64,000 bases of DNA, taken from assembly GCA_032718865.1 (NCBI GenBank), contig JALUTQ010000028.1, positions 1,054,001 through 1,118,000 on the forward strand. Direction: 5' to 3'. The stretch's first letter is position 1. Every line of letters begins with the position of its first letter. Source of the stretch: Tilletia caries. Lineage: Eukaryota; Basidiomycota; Exobasidiomycetes; Tilletiales; Tilletiaceae. Positions 44,743 to 55,972 of the stretch are shown in pieces. The notes under the pieces were generated by a model. The model did not search any database. It saw only the letters and a program-made list of their open reading frames with translations, and was not told where the DNA came from. The translations under genes and the position numbers were made by a program.

Positions 44743-46282
44743 CTAGCGTTGCTGTCTCCACACTCGCGCAAATTCCTGAACCTTTTGACGCAGTATCTGT
44801 CCCTCTGTGCGCCCCACTTGCTCCTCTTGCGGTGCAGACTGTCCTACGTCTGCACCCACAGCATGCAACGCCGCATCGCCGTCGTGCTCCCAGCGAGTGA
44901 AGTCTGGGCCGTGCTCTCGCTGAGCGAGTTCGCGCTCCTCGGCCGTGAGCCATTGACCAGGTTCCGCCGCGTCGTCGACGAGAAGGTTGTGGAGAACCAC
45001 GCACGCTCGAATCCAGCACGCTGCCCTCGACTCCTCGAGCTCGTCTCTGAGCGAGATTGGAAGGGCTCTCAGAGACTGCCAACGGAGTTTTAAGATGCCA
45101 AAGGCATGCTCGACCGTGACTCGGCGTGGTGATGCGTGTTGGTTGAAGGCAACCTGACGGTCAAATGAGGCACGCATCGGCGCAATGTGGGAATAATATA
45201 AATGAAATGAGATGAGCAAAGAGACGGCCACGGTCCAGCTAGGAACTGCAGGCTGCTCACCTGCGACGGCGCCAGTGTTTCCTGTCCACGGTACCGACGG
45301 AACAAAGACACCAAATGAGCATCGCTCGTGTATCCTGAGTCGCCCAAAATGAACTCGTTTGCAGAAAAATGCTGATCAGGCGCCTGAAAGAGGGCGCACG
45401 CTCTGTAAACACGCTGGTCATGAGCGGATCCCGGAAAGCCCAGATGGAGAATCGGAAGCGCCTGTCGATGTCGACCACAGCCAGAACGTTGAACGAGTAG
45501 CGATGGTGTCGGGTGAAGAAATCAGCCGCATCTTTGCGGGCGGGCGCGCCCGCGAAATTGATGTGTGTTCCATCTATGAAGCCGATACAGCCAGCGAGTC
45601 CGTGGTGATCGCTGAGCTGCTGCCTCAACTGCTGACGCTCGCCGAGAGATGGCCACCACACATATCTGTCTTCGATACCGATCAACGCACAGAGAACGCG
45701 ATCCGTCCAAGAGATGACCGTGCCCTCTGCGATGGAACATGACAAAGAGGGGTGTGTGGGGGGGGGGAGGACACCCGTCAGCAGCTGTATCATCGACGAG
45801 AGATATGAAATTAACACCGTTGCACTCTCACCAGAGACCCCAAAGCGCTCCGCGATTTGGAAGGCTGTGGCACCAGTGCCGGAATGAGCCAATCTCCATA
45901 GGACCAGAAGAACTTGATATTGCACTGGATGCTGAGGCCGACCGCGCGCCTTTCGTGCAAAGACTTCGTCCGTCTCCAGCAGACTGACTACGTACTCGAA
46001 CTGGGCTTTTGTGACTCGGAATCCACGTTTGAAGTCGTCTTCATTCCAGGACAAGTGTTGCACGCAGCGCGCGCGAGTTCTGCGTGCGCGCATGTCGTTT
46101 GGCAGACGGTCTCGAGACAGGTATCGGTTGCTATCGACGAGTCCAAGAGCTTCTTCAGCTTCCTCGACGTCGGCCTGGAACTCCTCGTCGAGTGCGGCGG
46201 CAGATAGCGAGAGACGGAGGCACCTGGAAAGACTTTGAATCAAGCGCGCTCGTTCTGATAGGCGTGGCATGAAGGGGGACAT
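44743..46282 (-). pseudogene. PIF/Harbinger transposase (DDE_Tnp_4)
   Basis: Exon 1 from ATG 46282 to 45832, a 105-nt intron (GTGAGAG...CGCAG), exon 2 from 45726 to 45261, and a last segment ending at 44743. The helix-turn-helix region reads FQIAERFGVS then EGTVISWTDRVL across the intron. The DDE nuclease triad can be followed: Asp in GCIGFIDGTHINF, Asp in FILGDSGYTSDA, Glu in TVEHAFGILKLRWQSL. One T is missing from a short T run near 45435, which shifts the frame between the first and second catalytic Asp. The acceptor before the last segment is not clear. The family cuts at TAA/TTA targets. This copy looks disabled, although a sequencing error cannot be excluded. Confidence 0.85.
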
Positions 46283-46462
46283 AAATGAATGACGAGGATT
46301 ACAGGTGAGAGGTGACAGCAACGCGTGGAAAGCGCGACGCGTCAGCACGACATGCGCTCCGCGGCGAAGTCAGGAAACCGGAAGAGAACGGGGGGTTTCA
46401 ATTTGGGTAACCGAAATGATGAAGTCAGGGGCCGGCTCAAAACAAAACTGAACACCCCTTAA

Positions 46463-47471
46463 CTGCCCCACCAAAGCTCCGTCAGCACTGTTGGAAGCTC
46501 ACCTTCGCGCATCCACAGCGAGTCAACAACACAACCAGATCCCTTCAAAGTTGCACTGAAGTAGCAGATATCCATAAGGAACCTTCTCTGGGCGTTTGCA
46601 GATAGTTCAATAAGGCAGTAAGCGTCTGATGGTGAGTTGTGTCAAGGGCAGAAAATCGAGAAAAGAATGAGTCTGCCCGATCGTTCCCGATCCAACACAG
46701 TAGACGCACACTCTGAGCCGCTCCCACGTGTTTGCCACGTGGTACCACGTCTATCCCTCGACTGCAGCCTCCACGCAAGACTTGTCGCGTCAGGGATGCT
46801 TCCTGCCGATCTGTCTCTCAACGGAGGGTACATGGACGGAGCTGTGCTCTGCTGGTGTCTGTGTGTGAGCGGTGTGTGAGCGGTTTGCGACAAGTTGGTC
46901 GTCTGTATGGGGGCAGTTACTAAGTAAAACGGGTCGAGTGCGTCCAGACCGTCTCCACGGGATCAGTCCTTGGTCATCACGTGCGCGCGACGGTCTGGTG
47001 TGACCAGACTAACTGGGTACCCCGTGTGGAGGCAGGCCCAGCCGCCCAGGCGCTCGTCAGCTCACCTGCGACCGCCAAAGCCGAAGTAAGTCGACAGCAG
47101 GCAAGACAGGAAACAGGAACAGGAAACAAGTGAAGCAAGCAAGGTGATCGTTAGAATTTAGACGCGAGCGTGCTGCCGCCGGGAACTGGGAAGGGGAGGT
47201 GTCAGTAGTGTATGCGTGTTTTGATTAGAGCGCGTCTTCTTCTCTCCTTCGATGGAAATTGATTCTGACCTGGCAATCGATGACCTCCTACATACATGAC
47301 GCGCGTCATCCTCATATGTAAACACCACTCCCCGGCCCCGCTGTGCATTCCCTCACGGATCCTTCCCCTTCCTCCTACTCCTCTTCAACTGATTTATTCT
47401 CCTGCCCCAAGTCTCTCTATTCGACCTCTGCGCTTCACGGTCAACCATCTCCCCCCCAGGTTCAAGTCGCC
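46463..47471. other. Right part of the MULE-like element and promoter of next gene
   Basis: 46463-47011 is mobile-element sequence. 47022-47471 is upstream of the small basic protein gene. No further gene supported. Confidence 0.5.
47012..47021. repeat. 10-bp target duplication ACTGGGTACC (right)
   Basis: Matches 42514-42523 exactly. Confidence 0.85.
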
Positions 47472-48257
47472 ATGCATCGAAGAAGAGCAAGCGTCGTGCC
47501 AATCTGCTCCCAGCCGTTCGAGCCCACCTTCCTCATCGGCCGCGACCCATCCTCTCTCTCGAGCGGTCGAAAACATCGCGAGTCGATCGGGTCGGACAGC
47601 ATCGGCAGCGGCAGCGGTAACTCAAGTTCCTCATCGTCCTCAGCAAACCTGTCGCAATCGGTCAGAGGACGTCGCGCGGCGTTTCCTACGAGCGACGTGG
47701 ACATGCTAGTCGATGAGGTTATCGAGGACGGTGAGGATGAGGTTCTGGACGCGTCCCACTTTTATGGCGATGTCGGAGCCTCTGCTTCGGCCTCAGGCTC
47801 AGGTTCAGAATCGGCGACTTCGTCCCCATCGCCCACGTCCTCATTTTCTTCAACGTCGTCGTCAGGAATGCCTAGCCCGTCGGCCGTACCCGAGCTATTT
47901 GAAGCGCACCTCCAGTATAGCCGTACCCTCTTCACAGTGAGTTTCATTTCCTCCTAGGGTCTTCCTGAGCGAATCCTTCAAATTTCGAAAGACGTACTGA
48001 ATGGACTGGACACACTCTCGCAGCACACCACACAAATGTGGCAAGCCGACCGACTCGCGATCGAACGAAGCCGAGAAGGCCAGTCCACCCGAGAGACAGT
48101 GGCCAGGATCGGGCAGCGGATCGGTATCCTGAGATCGACTTCGGCCACGTCAGAGGGAAGGAGAAGGAGAAGAAGCGCGTCGGATGCAGCGAACAAGCCG
48201 CCTGGTTCCTCCAACAAGACCAAGACTCATCGGAGGGGGAGGAGCGAGAAGAGTTGA
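47472..48257 (+). CDS. Small Ser-rich protein with helical middle and basic tail
   Basis: Family not recognised. Exon 1 (47472-47936) encodes a Ser-rich N-terminus (MHRRRASVVPICSQPFEP), an acidic segment (VDEVIEDGEDEVLD) and a helix around ELFEAHLQYSRTLFT. The frame then meets a GTGAGT donor. Two acceptors restore the same frame: TCCTAG at 47957 (intron of only 21 nt) or TCGCAG at 48023 (87 nt). The first would add 22 residues with good helical character (LPERILQISKDVLNGLD). The last exon ends in Arg/Lys/Ser-rich sequence with stop at 48257. Length is 254 or 232 residues. The 87-nt intron matches the size seen elsewhere in the window. Confidence 0.6.
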
Positions 48258-48812
48258 TCCGAGAAGAGTTGATCCTAATACCTACATCAATTCTGGCATT
48301 CAACTCCCTCCCTCTCTTTCCTTGCTCAGTCTCCGCGACTCTTGCATTCTACAGTACATAACCCAGCCTGACTCTCTATTTTGTACCATGACTTTATTCG
48401 TCGCAAGTTCTTGCCTAACTTTTACATCTCTTGGCCGAGCAATGCCTCACATTTCTTGGACCCACAGTATTAAGCCAAGGAGGGACTGAGGGAGTGATGC
48501 CTCCAAGCCCTGGGGAAGAAGTCACAGCATCAGCCGACAGGTTCCTGCGTACATATACCAAGGCACACATGTTTCATCATTAAGAGCAGAATCGGATTGC
48601 GACCATGGGGAAATGTTTGGCGTTATGGACGATGGGGTTGAGACAAACTTTTAGGAACCGATTATTCCAGGGGGTCAGGTAAGGAAAGAAATGATAAGAC
48701 GAATGGAGGGGGGCAGGAAGAACCAAGGGTTGTTTCCATCGTTCATCGTTCATGGTTCAGAAGATGGGCAGGAGCGGACCTCAGGTGGGAGAGGGATACA
48801 TCCTAAATCCTT
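48258..48812. other. Convergent 3' region before PCK1
   Basis: 555 bp without supported gene. Contains a short TTCATCG microsatellite (48737-48755). Confidence 0.5.
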
Positions 48813-51242
48813 CTATGCCTTGTGGGGACCGGCGGTAACGACAGAGCGCTCGACCTGGTCGGCGTAGATGGCGAAAGCCTCGATGAACATGCCACCCAGC
48901 TTTTGCAGCTCCGACTGGAACGCGCCCGTGTCCTTCCAGGCCCGCGAAGGGTTCAGGATCTCAGAGGGAACACCCTCGACGGCAGTCGGGATCGACAGGT
49001 TGAACGAGCCCTTGCCGAAAGTCTCGTACTCGGCCTTGGCCAAGGATCCGTCGTGGATCGCGCCAAGGATGGCACGCGTGAACTTGAGCGGGCAGCGCTT
49101 GCCGGTACCGAACTTGCCGAGAACCCAACCAGTGTTGAGCAGCCAGCAGTCGGCCTTGACCTTGGACATCCGCTGGGCCAGCATGGTGGCGTATCGTTGA
49201 GGGTGGAGGACAATGAAGGGCTGGCCGTAGCACGTGGAGAAGGTCGGCGATGGCTCGATAATACCGTCCTCGGTACCAGGAGTCTTCGAGGTGTAACCGG
49301 CAATAAAGTGGTACTGAGCCTGCTCGGGCGTCAGCTTGGACACGGGCGGCAACACACCGTACGCGTCGCACGTCAGCATGATGATGTTGCGGGGTTGCGA
49401 GTTGGCAATGCAAGGAACTGCGAAAAGAGACAAACTGATGTCAGAAAGCCGCACGTCGCGTCTTCTGCACGTGCAACGTCATTTCGACTCACTCTTTGCG
49501 TTGGGAATGTATTCTGCAGGAAGGAAATTGAGGGTGACACGCGAGAGACTTATGTGTCAGTTTCCTGTTCCGCTATGTGTTAATCGAATGTGTCGACAAG
49601 ACCACTCACCGATGGGGTATGCGCAACGCGTGTTCTCGGTAATGCTCGAGTCCTCGTAGTCGGGCTCACGGCTCGCGTGGTCGAAGACGACGTTCTCAAG
49701 AATGGAACCGAAGCGGATGGCGTTGAAGATCTCGGGCTCCCGCTCAGCGGAGAGACCGATGCACTTCGCGTAGCAGCCACCCTCGATGTTGAAAACACCA
49801 GTGTCGGACCAGACGTGCTCGTCGTCACCGATCAAGCTGCGCCCGGGGTCGGCAGAGAGTGTGGTCTTGCCGGTACCTGACAGGCCGAAGAAGAGAGAGA
49901 CGTCGCCGTTGGGGCCCTCGTTGGCACTGGAGTGCAATGAGAGCTGACCGAACTTGACGGGCTGGAGGTAGTGCATGACACTGAAGATACCCTTCTTCAT
50001 CTCACCGGCGTACTCGGTACCGAGGATGACCATCTCACGACGCTTGAAGTTGATCTCGACCGAGGTGGAGGAGGTCATACCGGCGGTGAAACGGTTGGCA
50101 GGGAACTGACCAGCGTTGTAGATGATGAAGTCGGGCTCGCCGAAGTTCTCGAGCTCTTCCCGGGTGGGACGGATCAACATGTTGTGCATGAACAGGGCGT
50201 GGTAGGCACGGGCACAGATAACGCGGACCTTGATGCGGTACTTGGGGTCCCAGCCGGCGAAGCCATCGAAGACGTAAATGTCTTCCCTGCGCGCGACAAC
50301 GTGACAATGAGTGTGAGTTCACGTCCCGGTTCAATACGCGTCATAAGTCACGTTGCGGCAGTAGAATGCGAGGAGAGAAGCTCACCGAGTGTTCAGGTAG
50401 TCAATGGCACGCTCACGGTTGATCTCGAACGTGTGCTCGTCCATCTTGATGTTGACGGGACCCCACTATATGCGCGTTCAGAAGTATGGAAACCGAAGAC
50501 TTAGCAACGTGTCTTGGGAGAATAAAAGCAGATCCTCAGATGCGGCCCAAGTTTACACACCCAGATGTCATCCTTGGAGGTCTCCTCGAAGACGATACGC
50601 TTGTCCTTGGGCGAGCGACCGGTCTTCTTACCGGAGTAGTTGATGAGGGCACCAGTGCTGGAGATGACGGCACCTTCGTTCTTGATCGCGTCCTCGTAGA
50701 GAGCAGCAACGGGGGCATTGCGCTTGAGGTGGATCTTGTCCATGTCGAAACCAGCCTGCGAGAACAGGTCAAGGTTGTCGCGGTGGAGAAGGGTGTAGTG
50801 CGGCGTGGTGCCGGCAATACCGAGCTCGCTGTTCAAGTCAAGGAAGACGCGTGCTGTGAGCATGGCCAAATCTCTCTAGAGACGCATACAAAGCCAGCAA
50901 GGGCTGTGGCCTTGCCTCTGAACTTCTAGCTCAAGCAGCCACATTCTTTCAGTGAGTACTCACGTGTGGCTAGAGACGAGTGGTGAGACGGGGACGGTCA
51001 GGCCAAAGAGAGAGTGCATACAGTCAGAAATCTGGCTCGCTCTTCCCTTCGTGAGGGAGGAAATAGCCATGCCGAGCTCGTCGCAGGCTTGGCTCGCCCA
51101 CCCACACCTGCGCACCGCGAGGTGCGGCCTCTGACAAGGACGCGTCGGGTTGCATGTGTGTGGTGTGCATGGGCGAGACCTCTCCCTCAGCGAAGCTCAT
51201 ACCCATAGCCAACTGAACTCACTGGTTACCTGGGGACGTCAT
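48813..51242 (-). CDS. PCK1: Phosphoenolpyruvate carboxykinase (ATP)
   Basis: Exons 51223-51242, an optional 6-nt micro-exon 50964-50969, then 50561-50873, 50386-50465, 49610-50286, a 21-nt exon 49493-49513, and 48813-49417. All are in phase, giving about 573 residues. The nucleotide loop [14 protein letters not shown], the metal/substrate segment [10 protein letters not shown], the PEPCK signature around LFFGLSG and the [14 protein letters not shown] [12 protein letters not shown] are present. The enzyme converts oxaloacetate plus ATP to PEP in the cytosol, the committed step of gluconeogenesis. The 21-nt exon encodes EYIPNAK and is needed for the conserved sequence leading into [12 protein letters not shown]. 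The N-terminal splice choices are uncertain because the micro-exon is a multiple of three. A 5' intron of about 350 nt or two smaller ones follow the ATG. Confidence 0.92.
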
Positions 51243-52689
51243 GATGGAGAAAAGTGTGCCGTATCTGTGTGGGCGAAGTTGGGAGTGAGGAGGGCCGATG
51301 GTCAGTTAGTGCAGCTGAAGCAACGACGACGAGGAGGAGAAAGGTTCTTGGAGGCAAACTCACCAAGGAGAAGAGAGAGATGAGAGAAGGGTTTTCGTTA
51401 GGGGAGAGAGGGATGGAGCGGTGGGTGGTGGTGGTGATGACGAAGGAAAGGGAAGCGGTGAGGGTAGTGCGTGTGAGGAAGGGGTTCCTTATAGGGGAAG
51501 GAGCAGGAAGGAGCGATGTCTCAGTGTTGGCTTGTTGCCCGGCCTCTTCCATGGGCAGCTGCAACTTCCGTTGGGATCTGCGGGTACAAGCGGGATTATT
51601 CTCAGCCCAGCGGCCAGCCCGCATTTCACGCTCTCAGTCCGAACCAGTCCAATAATCTCACACCCCCCTCTGCCTTGCAATCTGCCTCATGCCCTCATTG
51701 GAAGCCTGGAAGCGAACGATCCGCGCACCGCACGGAGCCACGGCCAGCACACGAGCGGCAGACGGCAGGGTGGGAGCTGTTTCCATTTTTGGTCAGAGCA
51801 GACGTCGAAGGACGAGGGTCAGAGTCCCCCGACCACCTCACAGGAGCCTGCGGAAGTTTCCGGGAAGGCTGGGGAGGTCACCGAGAGCTTCTCAATTCTC
51901 AGATCGAGTCCCGAGTCGACGGAGAGAAATATGTACACACAGCAGCGGTAGCTGCGTGAGATGGAAGTGCATCGAGCGCGTGAGCTAGGCATCCTTGCAT
52001 CCTCCTGCACGCCGGCGTCGATGTCAAAGTCATTCAGCCCCTGCCAAGGCAATGGGCGATGTCGTTCCTGCTTCTGGCCCTGAATGTCTTGTGCCCAAGA
52101 GAACACGCCGCAACGAGGGCAGGCGAAGAGTGAAGACTGAAGCCAGTCTCGAACTGTCCAACCTACATCGCACAGCGCAGCACAGCGTCGCGCCCTCTTC
52201 TTCAAATTGCAAGCTGCGAGAGTCAGGCAGCGAGCGTCAAGATGCTTCTCGTTGACAACGAGGATGGGGGTGAGGACAGACACAGACGGGAGAGGTCCGC
52301 ATCTCGCGGGGCAGGAGGAGGGGCCACGCACAGCTCTCTTATCGCCCGGGCACGCCCGACGCTCCCCGACGCGGCCTCGCCGATCGTCATGGTTTCGAAC
52401 TCGCCCTCGACCGTCCCAACCTGTCCGTCGGTCGAGAGTCGAGACGTCCAAATTATTCCAAGGAGCGAAACTTGGTCCGGGACCTCCCGAAGACCGATTG
52501 CGGAGCTTCGGCGGCCGGAAGATCCCGGAGTCGGATCAGGCCGGCATTGACGGCAAGGGGCCAAACGCGTGCTCAGCTGCGTCACGCGTCCCCTCGGCCC
52601 AAGCCGAACTCCCCTGGCAAGGCCTGCCGAAGTCTAGGACACAGTAGCGACACACAGCTCTTCTTGCGGCGGCAGCGAGCGGAAAAAAT
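51243..52689. other. Divergent promoter region, PCK1 and LSB6
   Basis: 1.45 kb. Frames up to 210 codons occur but are Arg/Ser/Pro-rich shadows with no start context or homology. No gene called. Confidence 0.45.
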
Positions 52690-55600
52690 ATGGACGAGAA
52701 CACCCCCTTGCTCGGCGAGTCCTCTCGTGCGGCCGGCCGGGATGCGCAGGACGAGGCGACCATTGCCGTCCATCGAGAGGCGTCCAGCAGCTCCAACACG
52801 ATTGCAGAGATCGATGAGAGGTTCCGCCGTTGGCAGTCCGCCATCGCAGAACGGTTCAGCAGGAAGGGAAAGGGAAGACAGACAGATGGCGTTCTGCCAG
52901 CTGAACCCGTCGCACTCATCAGCGTCTTCAAAAAGGTGCACGTCAGCGGAGCAGGATATGCTACAACTTCCACAGGACAAACTTCCTATGCGCTCGGGGC
53001 GTCGACGGCCAGCCTGAATGCTGTCAGCAGGGATGAGGATGTCGACGCGAAGGTGGAACAGGTTCGGCGCGCTATCGACATGGGCATATGGCCTCAAATG
53101 ATTCAGACGGGCTCGTCGGGAAGCTACTTCGCCCGCACAGTCGATGCCGACGGGAAGCAGGAAACAGTCGCTGTCTTCAAGCCAAGAGACGAGGAGCCGT
53201 ACGGTGATCTCAATCCGAAGCGCGTCTTTCTGCGCAAGTATTTCTGGTGGATGTGAGTTTCTAGCCTCGAATCCGCATGCTGCTCGGCAGCCAAGTCCTT
53301 ATACTAAACTTCCTCTCTGTCCTTGTCTCTGATCGTAAAGGATGGGACGGCCTTGTCTGGTACCGAATTTTTCAGCGTCCTCGGAGGCCGGAGCTTCCTA
53401 CTTGGACACCCGCCTCAACCTTCACGTTGTCCCCCCCACCCATCTCGTCAGCCTCAGCAGTCCTAGCTTCTTCTACCCACATACAGAGCGTGAAGCATGG
53501 AGAAAGCACAGGACGCGGCCTCCAGAAAAGGTGTGTCCTTTCTGCCTGTTCTCGCAGACGTAGAACCCTTGTCAATTTCTCATCTTCTCTTCTCCTGAAT
53601 TCAGATCGGATCCTTCCAGCTCTTCCTGCGCGGCTACGTGAATGCCTCCGAATTCTTGCGTCAACACCCGTGGCCCTCCCGTCCGCCACACCTACTCGAG
53701 GCCGACTTCGCCGCCGAGCAAGCGGCGCACAAGCTCAGCCGCAAGAAGAAGCGTGCATACATGCGCAAATGTTTCGTGGCCGTCAAGCGCTGTTTGTTGT
53801 GTCGCACTGCACCATTGCCGCTCGATGGCTTCGAGGAGGACGGCACTCGGGCGGACGATATTGAACAGCAACAGCAGAGTTCATCTCCTCGACTTGCCAG
53901 TGCGTTGGAGCAAGGGGAATTCAGATGGACACCGGCGACGATGCACGCATTTCGGGTGGAGCTGGAAAAGCTGGTCATTCTCGACTTCCTCATGCGGAAT
54001 ACCGACCGGGGGCTTGACAATTGTGAGTTTCATCAGGGACATAAGCATCGCTCTTCACTTTGAGCGCGATGCTGATCAACTTTGAGGGAAATGCGATACT
54101 AGTCATGGTACGGACGAAGCCAAACGAAGACACGTCGAATGAAAACGGAGACGCTTCCCATGTTGTGGACTTTCACATCCAGCTTGGGGCCATCGATAAC
54201 TCGCTGAGCTTCCCACACCGACATCCAAATGGAATTCGGGACTATCCATGTGAGTCAAACAAATTCATGGAGCAGCAGTGGCCACAGCACGTCCGGACGC
54301 CTTCCTCTGACATTTTTTCATCTACCGTCATGTCTCCCACACCAAAACAACAGTTGGCTGGCTATGGCTCCCCGCCGACCTTATTGGGCAGCCTTTCTCT
54401 CCAGAGACAAGGAATCATTTCTTACCGCTCTTGAGCGATCCGAGCTGGTGGATTGAGACGGTTGCAGGCTTGAGACGCGTCTTTAAGGAGGATGAAAACT
54501 TCTCAGACAAGATCTTCAAACGGCAGATGGCCGTCATGCGCGGGCAAGGTCTCAACCTGGTAGAGAGCTTGCTGGATGCTGGTGAAGGTACGTGAACTAA
54601 GCGCTCGAAGCTGAAAATCAAGTGCTAATTCTATTCCGTACGAAATCAGGACCCATCGAGCTTTGCGCCAGACAACGAAAGCTCGTCTTTGAGGAGGTCG
54701 CCATGATGACTAAAGAGGAGCTGGCGAAGGCTGCTCAGTCTGCCACCGCAAGTCTCACAATTCAAGACGGCGCATATGTCGCAGGCCGGCCTTCCTTCAC
54801 TCACGAGCATTCATCTGATACGCGCGATCTTCACACGGTAGCCGAACGCGACGTTTCTGATGCTGAGGACTCTGATCGCGATCATAACGGTCAGATGAGC
54901 ACGAGCATTCCCGTCCCAAGCGGATCTCGGCCTGAGGATGTCGAGGCAGACGCTGCGGCAGAAGACCCTACCGCACACCTGAGTCCCGAGGTCCAACCGC
55001 GATCGCTACCCGAAGCCGACTCGGCAGCTAGCTTCACATCATTCGCAAAATGGCAAAAGGTGCAAGGCAATGCGACGGAGCGCAGTTCGGCCGAGCTGCT
55101 GGGACAAAGCATGACAGGAATCGAGGTCTTGGAGCGGGAGATGGCTGCCAGTGCTCACGGCGATCGATCGCACCATGACTTTGGATTCTTGAAGCGCTCG
55201 AGACGGAGCGCTGGTGGGAGCGAGAATGATGCCGCTTCGCGACCGATGTTACCATCACCGCGGACGAGTCCGGGCGAAGTGCGAGAGAACTTCTCCTTTG
55301 GCGGTGCGGACGATGGTGAGCAGGGGCGAGGAGAAGGTGTTGCCGGTGGTACAGCCGCGCCAGTGGAAGGAGACGAAGATACGGAGGTGCTGGCCAGCGT
55401 GGACGATCAGGTGCCGTCCACTAGGACAAGAAGTCGGACCCTGACTGCAGGTGGATTCTCCCGGCAGTCCATCATGCGCGGTCGACACAGCCACCAACAG
55501 CAACAACAAGAGGGGTCGTCATACAAATCACCTAGAAATGGGCCCCGCTTGTCTCGGTCCAACTCGGAGCACATCGGCGGCCTGGATGTATCAGCGGGTT

Positions 55601-55972
55601 CTCACGGCGGAGGCGATGCTGGGTCTCCTGGTGGGGCATGGCGACAGGATGGGTCAGGCTTTGCTGGTGCTGCTGGAGCGGGTGGATCTCGTGGATTGGA
55701 TCTGCGACCATCGTTGAGGAAGCGGATGGGCAGTGTCGGAGGGTGGAGCATCACCAGTCTGGGCAGCGCGTCCGGCGGTGTCGAGACGTCGGAGGGACAG
55801 GAGACCAGACAGGTCAAAGTCATTATCCAGGTGAGTATTCAAACAGAGCCGTGGGGCTCATCTTCTTTTGAGACTTCGTCGTCGCGATGAGCATACACTC
55901 ACTTTATTTCGACTCTTACCTGTCCAGCGAGCTGTTCACGATCCCAGCCGGGCGTTCCTCCGGTGGTATTAG
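52690..55972 (+). CDS. LSB6: Type II phosphatidylinositol 4-kinase (Lsb6-like)
   Basis: Seven exons: 52690-53252, 53341-53530, 53605-54022, 54103-54249, 54354-54587, 54650-55830 and 55928-55972, in phase, about 925 residues. The type II PI4K signatures are in order: GSSGSYFARTVDADGKQETV at about residue 140, VFKPRDEEPYGDLNPKR, GRPCLVPNFS, the catalytic MRNTDRGLDNF at about 388 (split by intron 3), the metal-binding GAIDNSLSFPHRHP, then FGWLWLPADLIGQPFS. Such kinases make PI4P on endosomal, vacuolar and plasma membranes. The C-terminal 400 residues after the kinase are Ser/Gly/Glu-rich and disordered, longer than in yeast. The Cys-rich palmitoylation motif of animal enzymes (CCPCC) is not seen. 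The last short exon is plausible but less certain. Confidence 0.88.

Larger units (their letters stand above)
42618..46459. mobile_element. PIF/Harbinger DNA transposon, two genes, nested
   Basis: 3842 bp with terminal repeats AGGGGTATTCAGTTT (left) and its complement with one change (right), flanked by the 3-bp duplication TAA (42615-42617, 46460-46462), exactly as for PIF/Harbinger. It carries the expected pair: a Myb/SANT-like gene on the plus strand and a DDE transposase gene on the minus strand, tail to tail with 35 bp between stops. Both genes show frame breaks, so the copy is probably inactive. It inserted into a TAA inside the left inverted repeat of the MULE-like element and is therefore younger. 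Confidence 0.92.
42524..47011. mobile_element. MULE-like non-autonomous element, split by a Harbinger insertion
   Basis: Terminal inverted repeats of about 95 bp (42524-42617 and about 46917-47011). Both start TAGTCTGG and share GGTCTGGACGC.CTCGAC and CGTTTTACTTAGTAA blocks, with a divergent middle. The first 20 bp are themselves a near-palindrome. The ends abut a 10-bp direct repeat ACTGGGTACC. A 9-11 bp duplication and long inverted repeats fit the Mutator/MULE group better than hAT. Without the nested element it is about 640 bp and has no gene. The interior (46463-46916) shows only short frames. Confidence 0.8.

Noticed and set aside
42524..47011. Treating the whole 4.5 kb as one Harbinger element
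   Set aside because: The Harbinger ends and TAA duplication lie inside, at 42618 and 46459. The outer ends have a different repeat and a 10-bp duplication.
51819..52451. 210-codon minus-strand frame between PCK1 and LSB6
   Set aside because: Arg/Ser/Cys mixture typical of a shadow frame in GC-rich DNA; no start context or domain.
54023..54045. A 23-nt intron in LSB6
   Set aside because: Using the acceptor at 54102 (80-nt intron) restores the family sequence DRGLDNFMV, so the ordinary intron is correct.
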